From the NCBI GenBank assembly GCA_031283865.1, contig JAITAX010000086.1, positions 1 through 5,817 on the forward strand: a stretch of DNA of 5,817 nt, written 5' to 3'. The DNA is from Eubacteriales Family XIII. Incertae Sedis bacterium. GTDB taxonomy: Bacteria > Bacillota > Clostridia > Peptostreptococcales > Anaerovoracaceae. The stretch's first letter is position 1. Every line of letters starts with the position of its first letter. Shown in pieces: positions 1 through 5,594 of this stretch. The notes below the pieces were generated by a model, which ran no database searches, was not told where the DNA came from, and was given only the letters and a program-made list of their open reading frames with translations. The translations under genes and the position numbers were made by a program.

Positions 1-317
1 TGGAGCGCCTCAAGTTGCAGGGGCGACAGCGACAGCACGCATTCCAAGATCACGCCGTCAAATTCAAATGAAGAGAAATCCAAAAGTTCCATCTCACCGC
101 GCCGCAGGTCGAGACCGGGATGCCGCTCCCTGCCCCGGCGCAGAAGTTCGTCCGCGCTGTCGATGCCCGTACCCTTTACGCCATAGTTTTCTTCAAGCCA
201 AGCCAGCGTGTCGCCCTCGCCGCAGCCCGCTTCGAGAATGCGCGCGCCCTTGGGAAAGGCGCACAGATCCATGGCTTCGCCGATCAGATCAAAACCGCCC
301 GGGGAGATACAGCCCAT
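1..317 (-). CDS. trsM: Class I SAM-dependent methyltransferase, TrsM-like (DVU_1556 type), 3' end outside window
   Basis: The first 105 codons of a gene that runs off the left edge. The ATG at 317 has a GAGG ribosome binding site (326-329) eight bases upstream. Seen: a Rossmann-fold SAM-binding motif I, ILEAGCGEG, at residues 27-35, followed by an acidic residue (D53 in GTGID) where motif II binds the SAM ribose, and FDGVILECVLSLSP at 86-99. Known: the N-terminal GGF-D-L-I opening and the E-C-V-L-S-L motif after strand 4 resemble, from memory, the DVU_1556/TrsM methyltransferase family, which is encoded next to the TrsS radical SAM protein. The adjacent gene here is TrsS-like, which supports the assignment. 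It starts 36 nt after the radical SAM stop and should be co-transcribed with it. Inference: it methylates a small molecule or cofactor made with its neighbour; the substrate is unknown. A generic methyltransferase of another family is the alternative. The methyltransferase fold is firm, the symbol less so. Confidence 0.8.
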   Translation of the reverse strand, partial: MGCISPGGFDLIGEAMDLCAFPKGARILEAGCGEGDTLAWLEENYGVKGTGIDSADELLRRGRERHPGLDLRRGEMELLDFSSFEFDGVILECVLSLSPLQLEAL

Positions 318-353
318 TTTTCAAACCTCGCTTCCGTCCTCGTTGTTTTCCGT

Positions 354-1808
354 TCAAGCGCCGTCCGGCGACCTGTAGATGCTGTTGTACGCGCAGAATG
401 GGATCAGCCGCTCGTCGCGCGAAAAAACCTGCACGCGGCAGCGCTTCAGCCGTTCGGCGTCCAGCGTGTTGATGTCCTGAAAGGCCATGCCCGTCAGCGT
501 AAAGCGGTTTCGGCGCACATAGGCGATAAAGGCGTCGAAGTCCATGGCACCGCCCGCCGCGCCGTCCGGTTCGCGGCATCCGTCCGCTTCGCGGCGGCGG
601 TCCCCGCCGTCCGGCTCGTCCATCTCCCACTTGTTCAGCACGAAATCGCGGTCCTTTCGGATGATTTCGAGCGGATCGGGTTCACCGCAGCAGCAGCTCG
701 CCCCCCGCTCGCGCTGTTCCGCGCTCATCAGGCTCTTGACGCGCCCGTCCGCTTCGCGCAGGAAGCTGCCGCTGAAGCAGCACAGCGGATGTCCCGCCGT
801 GATCGGGATCATGTCTTCGCGGGAAAAAAGCCCGCCGCTCTGCGCCACGATCTCACGCATCACATCGAACATGGTGACGCGCTCCGCGTAATCGCGCGCC
901 GCCGTGCCGCCGTGCCCGGTCCCCGCGCGCGCCGCAGACGCGGCTTCGACCGCGCCCGCCCGCGGATGCCGCCCGAAAAAGGCGGCCGGCTGAAAATGTA
1001 TGCCCTTGACGACGTCCACATTGTCGAGCATGTAGCGGATCATGTCGCCGATGTTGTCAAGGTTGACGTCTCTCAGCACGGTCGGGACAAGGGTGACGGG
1101 CAGGCCCGCCCGCCGGCAGCGTTCGACGGCCCTGCGCTTCAGTTCCAGCATGGGCGCGCCGCGCAGACTTTCGTAGATATCGTCCCGCAGACCGTCGAAC
1201 TGCAGGAATGCGACGGAGGCGCCCGCCTCTTTCAATCTCTCCGCATAACCGTCCTCCAGCGCGATCCGGCGACCGTTCGTGTTCAACTGTATGTATTCAA
1301 AACCCTTGCGTCTGCCCATGGTGATGATCTCGGGCAGATCGTCGCGCACGGTCGGTTCGCCGCCCGAAAGCTGGATGTTGAATGCGCGTTCCTCGCCGAG
1401 TTCTATCAGCCTGTCGTAGCTGCGCGCTATGTGCGCAAGGCTCGGATCGCCGCCCGCCCCGTCCGTTTCCGCCCGCGCGAAGCACCAGGGACAGCTTTGG
1501 TTGCAGCGGTCCGTGACGTCGAGAAGCACGCAGCAGGCCGTCTGCAAATGGTGATCGCAGACACCGCAATGCAGGGGGCATTCCCCGTCCGCGCCGTCCG
1601 TGAGCGCCTGCCGCGGGGCGATGTTCACGATGGGCGCGTTCATCCATTCCGAAAATTCCCCGGCGTCGTCCGCCGCAATCGAGGAAACGGCGCCGTGCGC
1701 GGGGCAGCTCTTTTGGAAGTACACGCCGCCCTGCTTCTCGACGTAGAAAGCCTCCGTCGGCCGGCCGCAGACGGGACACAGGCTCTGCGTCTTCGACAAA
1801 ATTTTCAT
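354..1808 (-). CDS. trsS: Cysteine-rich radical SAM protein, TrsS-like (MJ0619-related), 484 aa
   Basis: A predicted cytosolic radical SAM enzyme. Seen, in order: a zinc-ribbon-like start (C11-x2-C14 and C35-P-A-H-G); a CX3CX2C motif at C77/C81/C84 followed by two histidines; the canonical radical SAM cluster motif at C102/C106/C109 (CNQSCPWC); SGGEPT at 148-153 for SAM amino-group contact; a barrel with TNGR at 177-180; HPLCCFSG at 340-347; SCCCGE at 371-376; and a C-terminal part with C457 and LIPFCAYN at 468-475. Known: the layout matches the radical SAM group containing MJ0619, the pterin methylase of methanogens; I recall TrsS as a bacterial branch with both selenocysteine and cysteine members. 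Start: an upstream TTG at 1829 overlaps the trxB stop, but the ATG at 1808 has GGAAG five bases upstream and gives the usual short N-terminus. Low-complexity insertions lie at residues 283-305 and 396-421. The product is unknown; a methylation or sulfur/redox reaction on a cofactor-like substrate is inferred. Radical SAM is certain, the subfamily likely. Confidence 0.88.
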   Translation of the reverse strand: MKILSKTQSLCPVCGRPTEAFYVEKQGGVYFQKSCPAHGAVSSIAADDAGEFSEWMNAPIVNIAPRQALTDGADGECPLHCGVCDHHLQTACCVLLDVTDRCNQSCPWCFARAETDGAGGDPSLAHIARSYDRLIELGEERAFNIQLSGGEPTVRDDLPEIITMGRRKGFEYIQLNTNGRRIALEDGYAERLKEAGASVAFLQFDGLRDDIYESLRGAPMLELKRRAVERCRRAGLPVTLVPTVLRDVNLDNIGDMIRYMLDNVDVVKGIHFQPAAFFGRHPRAGAVEAASAARAGTGHGGTAARDYAERVTMFDVMREIVAQSGGLFSREDMIPITAGHPLCCFSGSFLREADGRVKSLMSAEQRERGASCCCGEPDPLEIIRKDRDFVLNKWEMDEPDGGDRRREADGCREPDGAAGGAMDFDAFIAYVRRNRFTLTGMAFQDINTLDAERLKRCRVQVFSRDERLIPFCAYNSIYRSPDGA

Positions 1809-1825
1809 ATTCGCTTCCACGCGCG

Positions 1826-2758
1826 TCAAAGCCCCGCCGCTTCTATGTATCTTTCCGCGCTGACGGCGGCCACCGCGCCGTCGGCTGCGGCGGTTACAAC
1901 TTGGCGCAGCGTCTTCTTGCGAACGTCGCCCGCGGCGAAAACGCCGGGGAGGTTCGTGGACATGCTTTCGTCGGTCAGGATGTAGCCGGACTCCGTATCC
2001 AGCTTTCCCGCAAACAGTTCGGAGGCGGGATGCAGTCCGACGAACACGAAAAGCCCGAAAGTCCCATCCGCCTCATCCGCCGCGACGGTCGTCAGCGCGC
2101 CGGTTTTGACGTTCTTCAGCGTCATGCGCTCCAGCAAGCCGTCGCCCCGCAGCTCTTCGACTACGCTGTCCAAGAGAAAAGACAGCTTCGGCTCGGCAAA
2201 AGCCCGCTCCTGTATGCACTTTGCGGCTCTGAGGGCGTCCCGCCTGTGTATGACCGTCACCTTTCGCGCGAATTTGCTCAGGTAGAGGGCCTCCTCCACG
2301 GCGGAATCGCCGCCGCCGACCACGTAGACCTCAAGGCCCTCAAAAAACGCGGCATCGCAGGTTGCGCAGTAGGAAACGCCCTTGCCCACGAGTTCCCGCT
2401 CGCCGGGGCAGCCGATGTGCATGGGCGCGGCGCCCGTCGCCACGATCAGCGTGCGGCCCCGATAGCTGCCTTTCGCGCCCGTAAGCAGCTTGGTTTCGCC
2501 CTCCGGCGAAACCGCCGTCACCGTATCGAGGACCCGCGCCGCGCCGAAGCGCTCCGCCTGCGCCGACAGACGCGCGATCAGGCTTTCTCCGGTCTCCTGC
2601 GGAAGCGCGCCCGGGTAATTCTCTATCTCGGAACTCTGCACGATCTGTCCGCCGATTGCGCCTTTCTCGATCAGGAGGACCGACAGGCGCGCCCTGCCTG
2701 CGTAGAGCGCCGCGCTCAGGCCCGCCGGCCCGCCGCCCAAGACAATCACGTCATACAT
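1826..2758 (-). CDS. trxB: Thioredoxin-disulfide reductase (NADPH, FAD), 310 aa
   Basis: A flavoprotein that passes electrons from NADPH through FAD and a redox-active disulfide to thioredoxin or a similar dithiol protein. Seen: the N-terminal FAD-binding GGGPAG at residues 8-13, the redox-active CATC at 131-134, the second dinucleotide-binding GGGDSAVEEA at 148-157, HRRDALRA at 171-178 (the basic pattern of NADPH-using enzymes), and the C-terminal FAD motif AAGD at 275-278. Length and order are normal for low-molecular-weight bacterial TrxB. A GTG at 2764 is in frame, but the ATG at 2758 has GAAAGG (2766-2771) seven bases upstream, so the ATG is preferred. It is the first gene of its operon, with its own promoter about 70 bases upstream, and the radical SAM gene follows directly. 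Inference: it may supply reducing power to its cysteine-rich neighbours as well as general thiol metabolism. No thioredoxin gene lies in the window. Whether this is the housekeeping reductase or a dedicated paralogue cannot be decided here. Confidence 0.96.
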   Translation of the reverse strand: MYDVIVLGGGPAGLSAALYAGRARLSVLLIEKGAIGGQIVQSSEIENYPGALPQETGESLIARLSAQAERFGAARVLDTVTAVSPEGETKLLTGAKGSYRGRTLIVATGAAPMHIGCPGERELVGKGVSYCATCDAAFFEGLEVYVVGGGDSAVEEALYLSKFARKVTVIHRRDALRAAKCIQERAFAEPKLSFLLDSVVEELRGDGLLERMTLKNVKTGALTTVAADEADGTFGLFVFVGLHPASELFAGKLDTESGYILTDESMSTNLPGVFAAGDVRKKTLRQVVTAAADGAVAAVSAERYIEAAGL

Positions 2759-2782
2759 GTTCACGCCTTTCGATTTGAGCTT

Positions 2783-2801
2783 TGCGGCCCGCCCGGCCGC
2801 A
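2783..2801 (-). other. GC-rich hairpin in the trxB leader
   Basis: A perfect 7-bp inverted repeat (TGCGGCC / GGCCGCA) with a 5-base loop lies in the predicted 5' untranslated region of trxB, between the promoter and the ribosome binding site. It has no following U-run, so it is not a clear terminator. It could stabilise the leader or be a protein site. It could also simply reflect GC-rich sequence. Confidence 0.5.
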
Positions 2802-2831
2802 GTTTATCCGAAAATCTTTCCTATAAAAATA

Positions 2832-2860
2832 ATAATAGCCTGATTGACGGCGCAACGCAA
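2832..2860 (-). promoter_or_regulatory. Sigma-A-type promoter for the trxB-trsS-trsM operon
   Basis: On the minus strand the -35 box TTGCGT (2855-2860) and the -10 box TATTAT (2832-2837) are separated by exactly 17 bp. The -10 differs from consensus at one position; the -35 matches in the TTG half only. Transcription should begin near 2825, leaving a leader of roughly 65 bases. It is the best match in an otherwise GC-rich stretch and points at the first gene of the operon. Confidence 0.6.
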
Positions 2861-2897
2861 GCCTATTTTTTGACGCGCGGGTGTTGCCGCTGTCACA

Positions 2898-2930
2898 GGT
2901 GCCGCGGCGGTGCCGCGGCGGTGCCGCGGC
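2898..2930. repeat. Three perfect tandem copies of an 11-bp GC-rich unit
   Basis: The unit GGTGCCGCGGC occurs at 2898-2908, 2909-2919 and 2920-2930 without a mismatch. Each copy contains the 8-bp palindrome GCCGCGGC. The array lies between the two divergent promoters, about 40 bp upstream of the minus-strand -35 and about 18 bp upstream of the plus-strand -35. The 11-bp period is close to one helical turn, so a repressor or activator would meet all copies on one face of the DNA. A slippage-made simple repeat without function is the alternative. Confidence 0.85.
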
Positions 2931-2937
2931 CGGGGGC

Positions 2938-2976
2938 AAAAAAAAATTTGCATTTCTGTGTGTTTACAGGTATAAT
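2938..2976 (+). promoter_or_regulatory. Strong sigma-A-type promoter with upstream A-tract for the glycosidase gene
   Basis: The -35 box TTGCAT (2948-2953) and a consensus -10 box TATAAT (2971-2976) are separated by exactly 17 bp. A run of nine A (2938-2946) sits directly upstream of the -35, where an UP element would contact the RNA polymerase alpha subunit. Transcription should start near 2983, giving a leader of about 54 bases before the ATG at 3037. Confidence 0.82.
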
Positions 2977-3022
2977 AACCGGAAAAGGATCACATCGCGT
3001 TGTTTATCGATTTGTTGTTTTC

Positions 3023-3030
3023 AAGGAGGT
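3023..3030 (+). promoter_or_regulatory. Ribosome binding site of the glycosidase gene
   Basis: AAGGAGGT is a near-perfect anti-16S match six bases before the ATG at 3037. It fixes this start over the in-frame upstream extension to 2881, which would run through the promoter and the tandem repeat. Confidence 0.92.
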
Positions 3031-3036
3031 CATACG

Positions 3037-4530
3037 ATGATTGGAAAGAAGATTCTTAAAGCGTTCTCGGTCCTGACTTTGGTATTTGTCTTTGCCGCTC
3101 TCACGGCGGGATTCGGGAGCGTCTACGCGGCGACAAACACCGTTCTCGACGTTAAAGGCGGGCAGTACGTTCCCGTGCTCATACACAACGGCATGACGGA
3201 CGTCGCCTCCGTAGAGGCGTATGCTCAGGCAAAAGGCGCCTTTGTCGCCATAAACGCCACCTACTTTGACGCTTACGCGACAGAGGATCAGGTGACGGCA
3301 AAAGGCGGGGACGTAAATGTTCTGCGCGCATTCGGTGCCTTGTACGGCGCCCCGCTCAACTTTCCGAGCGGCGTATTGATCGAAAACGGCAAATTGATTC
3401 ACGGCGCGGGCTTTGGGAGCGCGACGGGCCAATGGGGCGGCTATCTGGGCGCTGTCACAAAGCAAGGAACGTTCATCGTGGAACAAGTCACCTTAAACTT
3501 GGGCTTTATCGCGGACGGAAACAAAAGCACGGTATGGCGCGTAAATCACCCGAGCTATGAGGATACCTCCGTGACCTTGTACGATGAAAGCTTCGGCCGC
3601 GACGTGCAGCTCAAACCGGGGGATAAGGCTGTAATCGCAGAAAGCGGCGTGATTAAGGATATCGTGTCTTACGGTCCCGTAAAGGTGCCGGCCGGCGGCT
3701 TCATCGTCGTGGCTTCCGCTTCCGCAAATGTGTTTTACGGAAACAAAAACATAGACAGCTTTTCGATCGGACAGCAGGCTTCATGGTCGTGGGAAATAGA
3801 CTCGCCGAACGGATATAACTTCAAAGACGTTTATTTTGCGGTGGGTTCGGACACGGCGAAGATCAACGGCGCGGGAGGGACCACCAGACCTTATATCGGG
3901 GGGACCGCCGACGGCAGTATCTCCGTAGGCGTGGGGAATGCCGCGGAATGTGTAAATGCGTTATTTTTGGACGGAGGCGGTTCCGTCGCGTATTACAAGG
4001 ACGGCAAATATCTGAACGGCCCCGGAAGAAATGTAAGCAACGCGATAGGCTTTGTTTCGACGGGGCAAAGCGGAAGCCCCGCAGCGCCCGCGAATACGGC
4101 ACCCGCGAATACGGCGCAGGCCAATCCCTTTACAGCGGACATAGGCGGCGCCCAAAGGCAATTCCAGGCGTTCTTAATAAGCGACAGCAATTACGTAATG
4201 CTGCGGGATCTCGCCTATTATATGAACGGTTCGCCGGCTCAATTTGAGGTTTCATACGATGCGAATACGAAAGCAATCGGCATCTCAGGCCATTCGGCGT
4301 ATACGGCGCAGGGCTATGAGGATACCGTAAAGGCGGACAAAAGCAAGACCTATACGGACACAAGCTCCAAAATCTTTATCGACGGCAAAGAGGTTACATT
4401 GCAGGGCTACAATATAGAGGGCAGCAACTACTTCAAGCTCCGGGATCTCGCCGCCGCATTGAATTTCGACGTCGATTACAGGGATCAACAGATATACATT
4501 GAACCTGAAAACGCTTATACCGCCGATTAA
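3037..4530 (+). CDS. Secreted phosphodiester glycosidase (NAGPA domain) with C-terminal stalk domain, 497 aa
   Basis: A predicted exported enzyme. Seen: a signal peptide (MIGKK basic start, hydrophobic core about residues 10-27, likely cleavage after VYA at 31); then a region with AINATYFDAY at 71-80, LDGGGSVAYY at 311-320 and R331 followed by SNAIGFV at 334-340, the signature of the phosphodiester glycosidase family (NAGPA, PF09992); a linker rich in Ala, Pro, Asn and Thr at about 345-363 with an APANT repeat; and a C-terminal region with SNYVMLRDLA at 384-393 and SNYFKLRDLA at 463-472, typical of copper-amine-oxidase N-terminal-like 'stalk' domains. Known: the animal homologue removes GlcNAc from a mannose-6-phosphate diester; bacterial substrates are mostly unknown. 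Inference: it cleaves a sugar-phosphodiester at the cell surface and the C-terminal module may hold it at the wall. No LPXTG motif or C-terminal membrane segment is present. Its own strong promoter and the convergent terminator make it a single-gene unit. GC is about 50% in 3481-3540 against about 67% in 2041-2100. Confidence 0.9.
   Translation: MIGKKILKAFSVLTLVFVFAALTAGFGSVYAATNTVLDVKGGQYVPVLIHNGMTDVASVEAYAQAKGAFVAINATYFDAYATEDQVTAKGGDVNVLRAFGALYGAPLNFPSGVLIENGKLIHGAGFGSATGQWGGYLGAVTKQGTFIVEQVTLNLGFIADGNKSTVWRVNHPSYEDTSVTLYDESFGRDVQLKPGDKAVIAESGVIKDIVSYGPVKVPAGGFIVVASASANVFYGNKNIDSFSIGQQASWSWEIDSPNGYNFKDVYFAVGSDTAKINGAGGTTRPYIGGTADGSISVGVGNAAECVNALFLDGGGSVAYYKDGKYLNGPGRNVSNAIGFVSTGQSGSPAAPANTAPANTAQANPFTADIGGAQRQFQAFLISDSNYVMLRDLAYYMNGSPAQFEVSYDANTKAIGISGHSAYTAQGYEDTVKADKSKTYTDTSSKIFIDGKEVTLQGYNIEGSNYFKLRDLAAALNFDVDYRDQQIYIEPENAYTAD
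4087..4115 (+). repeat. Near-perfect double 15-bp repeat encoding the APANT linker
   Basis: The sequence CCCGCGAATACGGC occurs at 4087 and again at 4102, in frame, and encodes the repeated Pro-Ala-Asn-Thr-Ala of the linker between the glycosidase domain and the stalk domain. It is probably a slippage duplication in a flexible, length-tolerant hinge. Confidence 0.8.
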
Positions 4531-4536
4531 TCGGCC

Positions 4537-4595
4537 TGCCAAACAAGGCCGCCTGCAACCGGAAATCCCGCGTTGCAGGCGGCCTTGGCATTTAC
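4537..4595. terminator. Bidirectional intrinsic terminator between convergent genes
   Basis: A perfect 15-bp stem (4545-4559 with 4572-4586) encloses a 12-base loop. An outer TGCC/GGCA pairing (4537-4540 with 4587-4590) extends it, with a four-base bulge on the left. On the plus strand the stem ends in GGCATTTACG; on the minus strand it is followed by TTGTTTGG. Both U-tracts are short, but the stem is long and lies between two genes that face each other, so it plausibly serves both. Confidence 0.82.
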
Positions 4596-4601
4596 GAATC
4601 C

Positions 4602-4620
4602 CGGCGACGGTCGGTCGCCG
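4602..4620 (-). other. Small hairpin directly after the psuK stop
   Basis: A 7-bp inverted repeat (CGGCGAC / GTCGCCG) with a 5-base loop begins one base beyond the psuK stop codon. It has no U-run and is therefore not a complete terminator. It may protect the 3' end of the transcript or assist the larger stem downstream. Confidence 0.5.
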
Positions 4621-4621
4621 T

Positions 4622-5569
4622 TCACGATTTCGGCAATTCACGGGCCACGCGCAGGGCCTCCGCCTCCGTCATATCGCGGCTCACGGCAAAGGGGCTTTCC
4701 AGCGTGATGTGCGACATCGCGGCGCCGAGCAGCAGGATCTCTTCCGTCGGCAGGCCGCGGCAAAGGCCGTAGGCAATCGCGGCGCAAAAGGCGTCCCCCG
4801 CGCCCGTGACGCTGCGGACCTCTGCGGGAAAACCCGGAATCCGCGTCACGCCCGCACTTTCGATGCAGCAGGCGCCCGCCCGGCCCATCGTCACAAAGAC
4901 CCGCTTCACACCCGCCGCAAGCAGGTCGCCGCCCGCCGCGCGCAGGTCCGCATCGCCGCCGATTTCGCGGCCCGTCAGCGCGGCCAGCTCGCCGAGATTC
5001 GCCTTGACGGTATGCAGGCGCGGCAGGATGGCGCGAAGACGCGTCGCTTTTGCGATTGACACGGCTTCGCCGATCAAAAGGCTCTCGCTGTGCGCCGCGA
5101 CGCAGCGCAGCGCGGACTCCGTCAGATTGGCGTCGAGGACCAGCAGCCGGCGCCCGTTCAGGCGCTCCGCAGCTTCGGCCAGCAGGTCGAGCGGGAAAGC
5201 TTCTATCGCCGACATGTCGGAAGCCGCCAAGAGCAGTTCCCCGTCTTTGTCGAGCAGGTTGATATAGGTGCAGGCGCGCGCGCCCTCTTCGATGTAGGAG
5301 AGGCTCGTATCGATCCCGACCGCTTCACAGGACGCGATCAGCTCTGCGGAAAGCGCGTCCGCGCCGAAAGCCGAAACGAAGCGCACCGCAAGTCCGAGCC
5401 GCGCGAGATTCTCCGCGATGTTGCGCGCGACGCCGCCGTGTCCCGTGCGGATGCGGCTTGGGTTGGAATCGCTGCGGTGTACCTCCTCACCGAGCAATGC
5501 GGCGGTGATGTCATAGGTCGAGCCGCCGATCAGGGCGACGCCGCAGGCGGTGTCTTTCTCTGTACGCAT
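4622..5569 (-). CDS. psuK: Pseudouridine kinase (PfkB/ribokinase family), 315 aa
   Basis: It phosphorylates pseudouridine with ATP to pseudouridine 5'-phosphate, the substrate of the neighbouring PsuG glycosidase. Seen: an N-terminal GG motif (VALIGGSTYD, 11-20), the PfkB signature 1 region GGVARNIAENLARLG at 45-59, the NLGE metal/phosphate motif (NxxE) at 191-194, and signature 2 VTGAGDAFCAAIA at 254-266 with the catalytic base D259 and anion-hole glycines. Length is normal for the family. The ATG at 5569 has GGAGG (5578-5582) eight bases upstream; the frame stays open to 5800, but that extension lies inside psuG and has no family similarity. It lies 25 nt downstream of the psuG stop and is surely co-transcribed with it. 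The fold alone would allow other sugar or nucleoside kinases; the GGVARN-type motif and the psuG neighbour decide for pseudouridine. No transporter or regulator for the pathway is visible in the window. Confidence 0.93.
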   Translation of the reverse strand: MRTEKDTACGVALIGGSTYDITAALLGEEVHRSDSNPSRIRTGHGGVARNIAENLARLGLAVRFVSAFGADALSAELIASCEAVGIDTSLSYIEEGARACTYINLLDKDGELLLAASDMSAIEAFPLDLLAEAAERLNGRRLLVLDANLTESALRCVAAHSESLLIGEAVSIAKATRLRAILPRLHTVKANLGELAALTGREIGGDADLRAAGGDLLAAGVKRVFVTMGRAGACCIESAGVTRIPGFPAEVRSVTGAGDAFCAAIAYGLCRGLPTEEILLLGAAMSHITLESPFAVSRDMTEAEALRVARELPKS

Positions 5570-5577
5570 GAAACAAA

Positions 5578-5582
5578 CCTCC
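5578..5582 (-). promoter_or_regulatory. Ribosome binding site of psuK
   Basis: GGAGG on the minus strand, eight bases before the ATG at 5569. It sits in the 25-nt gap after the psuG stop and decides the internal start over the longer open frame. Confidence 0.85.
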
Positions 5583-5594
5583 GGCCGGGGCGGA

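Noticed and set aside
324..356. Readthrough of the radical SAM stop TGA as selenocysteine, adding about ten residues up to a second TGA
   Set aside because: The protein already ends just after the conserved LIPFCAYN block as expected, the extension is an acidic/Asn tail without conservation, and no clear SECIS-like hairpin follows.
1809..1829. TTG start for the radical SAM protein overlapping the trxB stop
   Set aside because: The ATG seven codons downstream has a properly spaced GGAAG and begins directly at the conserved N-terminus. The TTG remains possible through translational coupling but is less likely.
120..1985. A 621-codon open frame on the plus strand opposite the radical SAM and trxB genes
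   Set aside because: It is antisense to two genes with clear family motifs, its translation is Arg/Ala/Val-rich with no recognisable motif, and long antisense frames are expected in GC-rich coding DNA.
2898..2930. CRISPR or iteron origin array
   Set aside because: The units are contiguous with no spacers and number only three, with no cas or replication-initiator gene nearby.
2920..2949. Rho-independent terminator formed by the GC-rich repeat and the adjacent A/T run
   Set aside because: On the plus strand the run after the GC-rich part is A, not T, and on the minus strand the T-run comes before the GC-rich part, so neither orientation fits. The A-run is better explained as an UP element.
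1901..3040. A 379-codon open frame on the plus strand over trxB and the intergenic region
   Set aside because: It is a shadow of trxB that then runs through the promoter, the tandem repeat and the leader of the glycosidase gene; no ribosome binding site or family similarity is visible.
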